Part shown: in pieces, positions 18,766 to 20,206 of the stretch
How the letters are laid out: each line of letters begins with the position of its first letter
Position numbering within the stretch: position 1 is the first letter of the stretch
Notes under the pieces: model-generated
Database searches by the model: none
What the model was told of the DNA's origin: nothing
What the model saw: the letters and a program-made list of their open reading frames with translations, nothing else
Program-made: the position numbers and the translations under genes
Source of the DNA: Hofstenia miamia
Taxonomy: Eukaryota > Xenacoelomorpha > Acoela > Hofsteniidae
Direction of reading: 5' to 3'
Length of the DNA stretch: 20,206 nucleotides
Assembly (NCBI GenBank): GCA_900660155.1
Contig: CABFPE010001169.1
Span: 47,482 to 67,687 of the forward strand

Positions 18766-19092
18766 TGTGTCAAAACCGTCCAAGGGATGAATGACTATAC
18801 TACGAAATAACTCAAATAATCATTGAGGAGCTTCTACTAATATGAACAATGGCTATGAATATTTGATATATAAAGCTAACTAATACACATGCATTGATAT
18901 CAAGAAGTGGCAAATGAATAAAATTAGTATCATTATAATTTAATCTCTAATGGCACAGTATATTGTTACAGTAAGCAAATTGTTTCCTATGCAATATGAA
19001 ATGATATCTGGAAATGCTTATTTGGAGGAAGTCATAATTCTGTAAAATTTAACTGAATAATAAAAGGTTTACTTATATTCGAAAATAAGTAC
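18766..19092. other. Gene B intron 5, 5' part: nothing recognised
   Basis: AT-rich intron downstream of exon 5, with no further exon or repeat seen. Confidence 0.55.
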
Positions 19093-19189
19093 CTGCGGGA
19101 TCATTCCTGTACGTAGTATAAGAATCAGAGCGAAAGTTATGCAAAGTTAATACTGGATAAACCGGAACAACATGCTTAAACACTTGTCT
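19093..19189 (-). CDS. Gene B exon 5: YPVL exon
   Basis: It has acceptor atttag|AGA and donor gcag|gtactt, 97 nt, the same length and phases as exon 5 of gene A. It encodes RQVFKHVVPVYPVLTLHNFR, then SDSYTTYRNDPA, ending with one base that joins the GT of exon 6 to make Gly. It is the most 5' exon of gene B visible here. The exons carrying GDSxGG, HGGG and the anchor should lie beyond the right edge, as none could be found in 19190-20206. Confidence 0.87.
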
Positions 19190-20206
19190 CTAAATTCAAT
19201 ACAGATTAGCCAAAGTTTTATTTTAATATACCAAAAGTCATACTGTGAATAAGAAAGCCCTTGCGTGCTAAACTGAAATTATCCGCAACACACAAAAAAT
19301 GCAAGAATCAAAATATAACTGTTGTTTTAGTGCCATTGGCAAATTTACAATATTTAATAATAATTTGGGCTAAAAACGTATAAGATGGGCTTAGTGCAGG
19401 AATTTCTAGGGCCAGTGGAATAGTTTGCCACATGAACTCCATCGAAAACGTCATATTTATTATTTTCAGTGTATTTAGTCATATTAGCATTGGGCCAGTG
19501 TAACATTCCAAACAGTATCCAATTTGAATGATTTCAAGGTATAACTTGGAATCTAGGAATAAATTAGATTTAATTAAAGTACAATATAATTGTACAAGAT
19601 TGCATTGCATCTCACTTAAGACTTAGCAACAGCACCAGAAATGAGAAGAGGAATCGAGATTGTCTGCAAAGCACATAGATAGTCTCTAATACACTCTATA
19701 GTCCAATCCCATTCACTTGTATGAAATGATATGGTTATATTATATTAATCTTGCAAGCGAGGTGGCTAAGTCCCTAACCCAATTACTTTAACCCATAGTT
19801 TCTTTCTAAATAGCTTAAGGCGGAGCTTATCCAGAGAAATTCTAATCTCCATAAATTCAATACAGGTCGCGTTGCATTGGTCTCAACAGTCCAAAAATTT
19901 GCCTTACACCCAAGGTAAAAAACCTTTTTCATCATTTTCAAATGGTAATTGATACTGAGGTGTACTATATTATTGATAAATATATTGTAATCTGGTTTTT
20001 CTAATCTAAAACATTGACATTACCTATAACACACACAAAGTAAATTTACACAAATTAATTATATGCTACTATATCTTGTCTGAGATGGGTTAGTTTCATT
20101 GGTCATCAAAAATATTACTATTTCTTTAACGTACGATTGCAAAATTTAGTAGTCATACTATACACTCTACATGCAATATGCCAAAACATAAAACATTTAT
20201 ATTTGC
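19190..20206. other. Gene B intron 4 (to window edge): nothing recognised
   Basis: No minus-strand GDSxGG or YRLAxE exon was found here, so gene B exon 4 should lie to the right. A phrase near 19759-19780 (GAGGTGGCTAAGTCCC) looks like a Pol III A box, but no convincing B box or tRNA fold follows. Confidence 0.5.

Noticed and set aside
19750..19890. tRNA or tRNA-derived SINE suggested by an A-box-like string
   Set aside because: No matching B box, no cloverleaf pairing and no poly(A) or simple-repeat tail could be found.
1..20206. Bacterial-type defence system, CRISPR array or operon
   Set aside because: The genes have introns and metazoan family signatures, and no regularly spaced repeats or prokaryotic gene clusters are present.

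Overview
This window is an AT-rich stretch of animal nuclear DNA. It has split genes with GT/AG introns, microsatellites, a small hAT-type transposon and a retrotransposon gag scrap, and no bacterial gene organisation. The genes encode arylacetamide deacetylase / neutral cholesterol ester hydrolase (AADAC/NCEH1) type alpha/beta hydrolases of the hormone-sensitive-lipase family. An invertebrate is likely from the base composition and the lineage-specific expansion, but I cannot name the phylum.

All recognisable genes lie on the minus strand as a head-to-tail array, so transcription runs from high to low coordinates. Gene B, at the right edge, is partial: exon 5 (19093-19189), two copies of exon 6 (17730-17844 truncated by a gap, and 16310-16478) and the terminal exon 7 (15573-15876). 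Its 5' exons lie outside the window. Gene A can be reconstructed end to end from seven exons: 13902-13765, 13297-13021, 11070-11007, 8602-8420, 8135-8039, 7974-7806 and 4047-3744. All junction phases agree and give about 410 residues, with an N-terminal membrane anchor, HGGG oxyanion loop, GDSVGG nucleophile elbow, catalytic Asp and catalytic His. Gene C, at the left, is decayed: its exon 2 (2497-2694) has an in-frame stop and has lost the HGGG segment, and only a faint exon 1 relic precedes it. The rest of gene C lies beyond the left edge.

The window carries seven single-base N gaps, and several mark doubtful joins. The block 2368-4072 repeats exactly the block formed by 359-555 plus 854-2366. 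A 148-bp direct repeat (9765-9912 and 10162-10309) flanks a 247-bp N-bounded piece with a retrotransposon Gag zinc knuckle. The piece 557-852 is likewise N-bounded and unlike its surroundings. These look like unmerged contig ends and misplaced small contigs, so they should not be read as biology without checking.

The introns hold mobile DNA. The clearest is a 407-bp hAT-like MITE at 11886-12292 with inverted termini and an exact 8-bp target duplication. There are also two smaller inverted-repeat structures and an (AT)n/(AC)n microsatellite abutting the exon 4 donor of gene A. No RNA gene, CRISPR array or prokaryotic-style system was seen. The most interesting biology is local expansion, exon duplication and decay in one esterase family, plus a conserved four-cysteine insert in its cap region.
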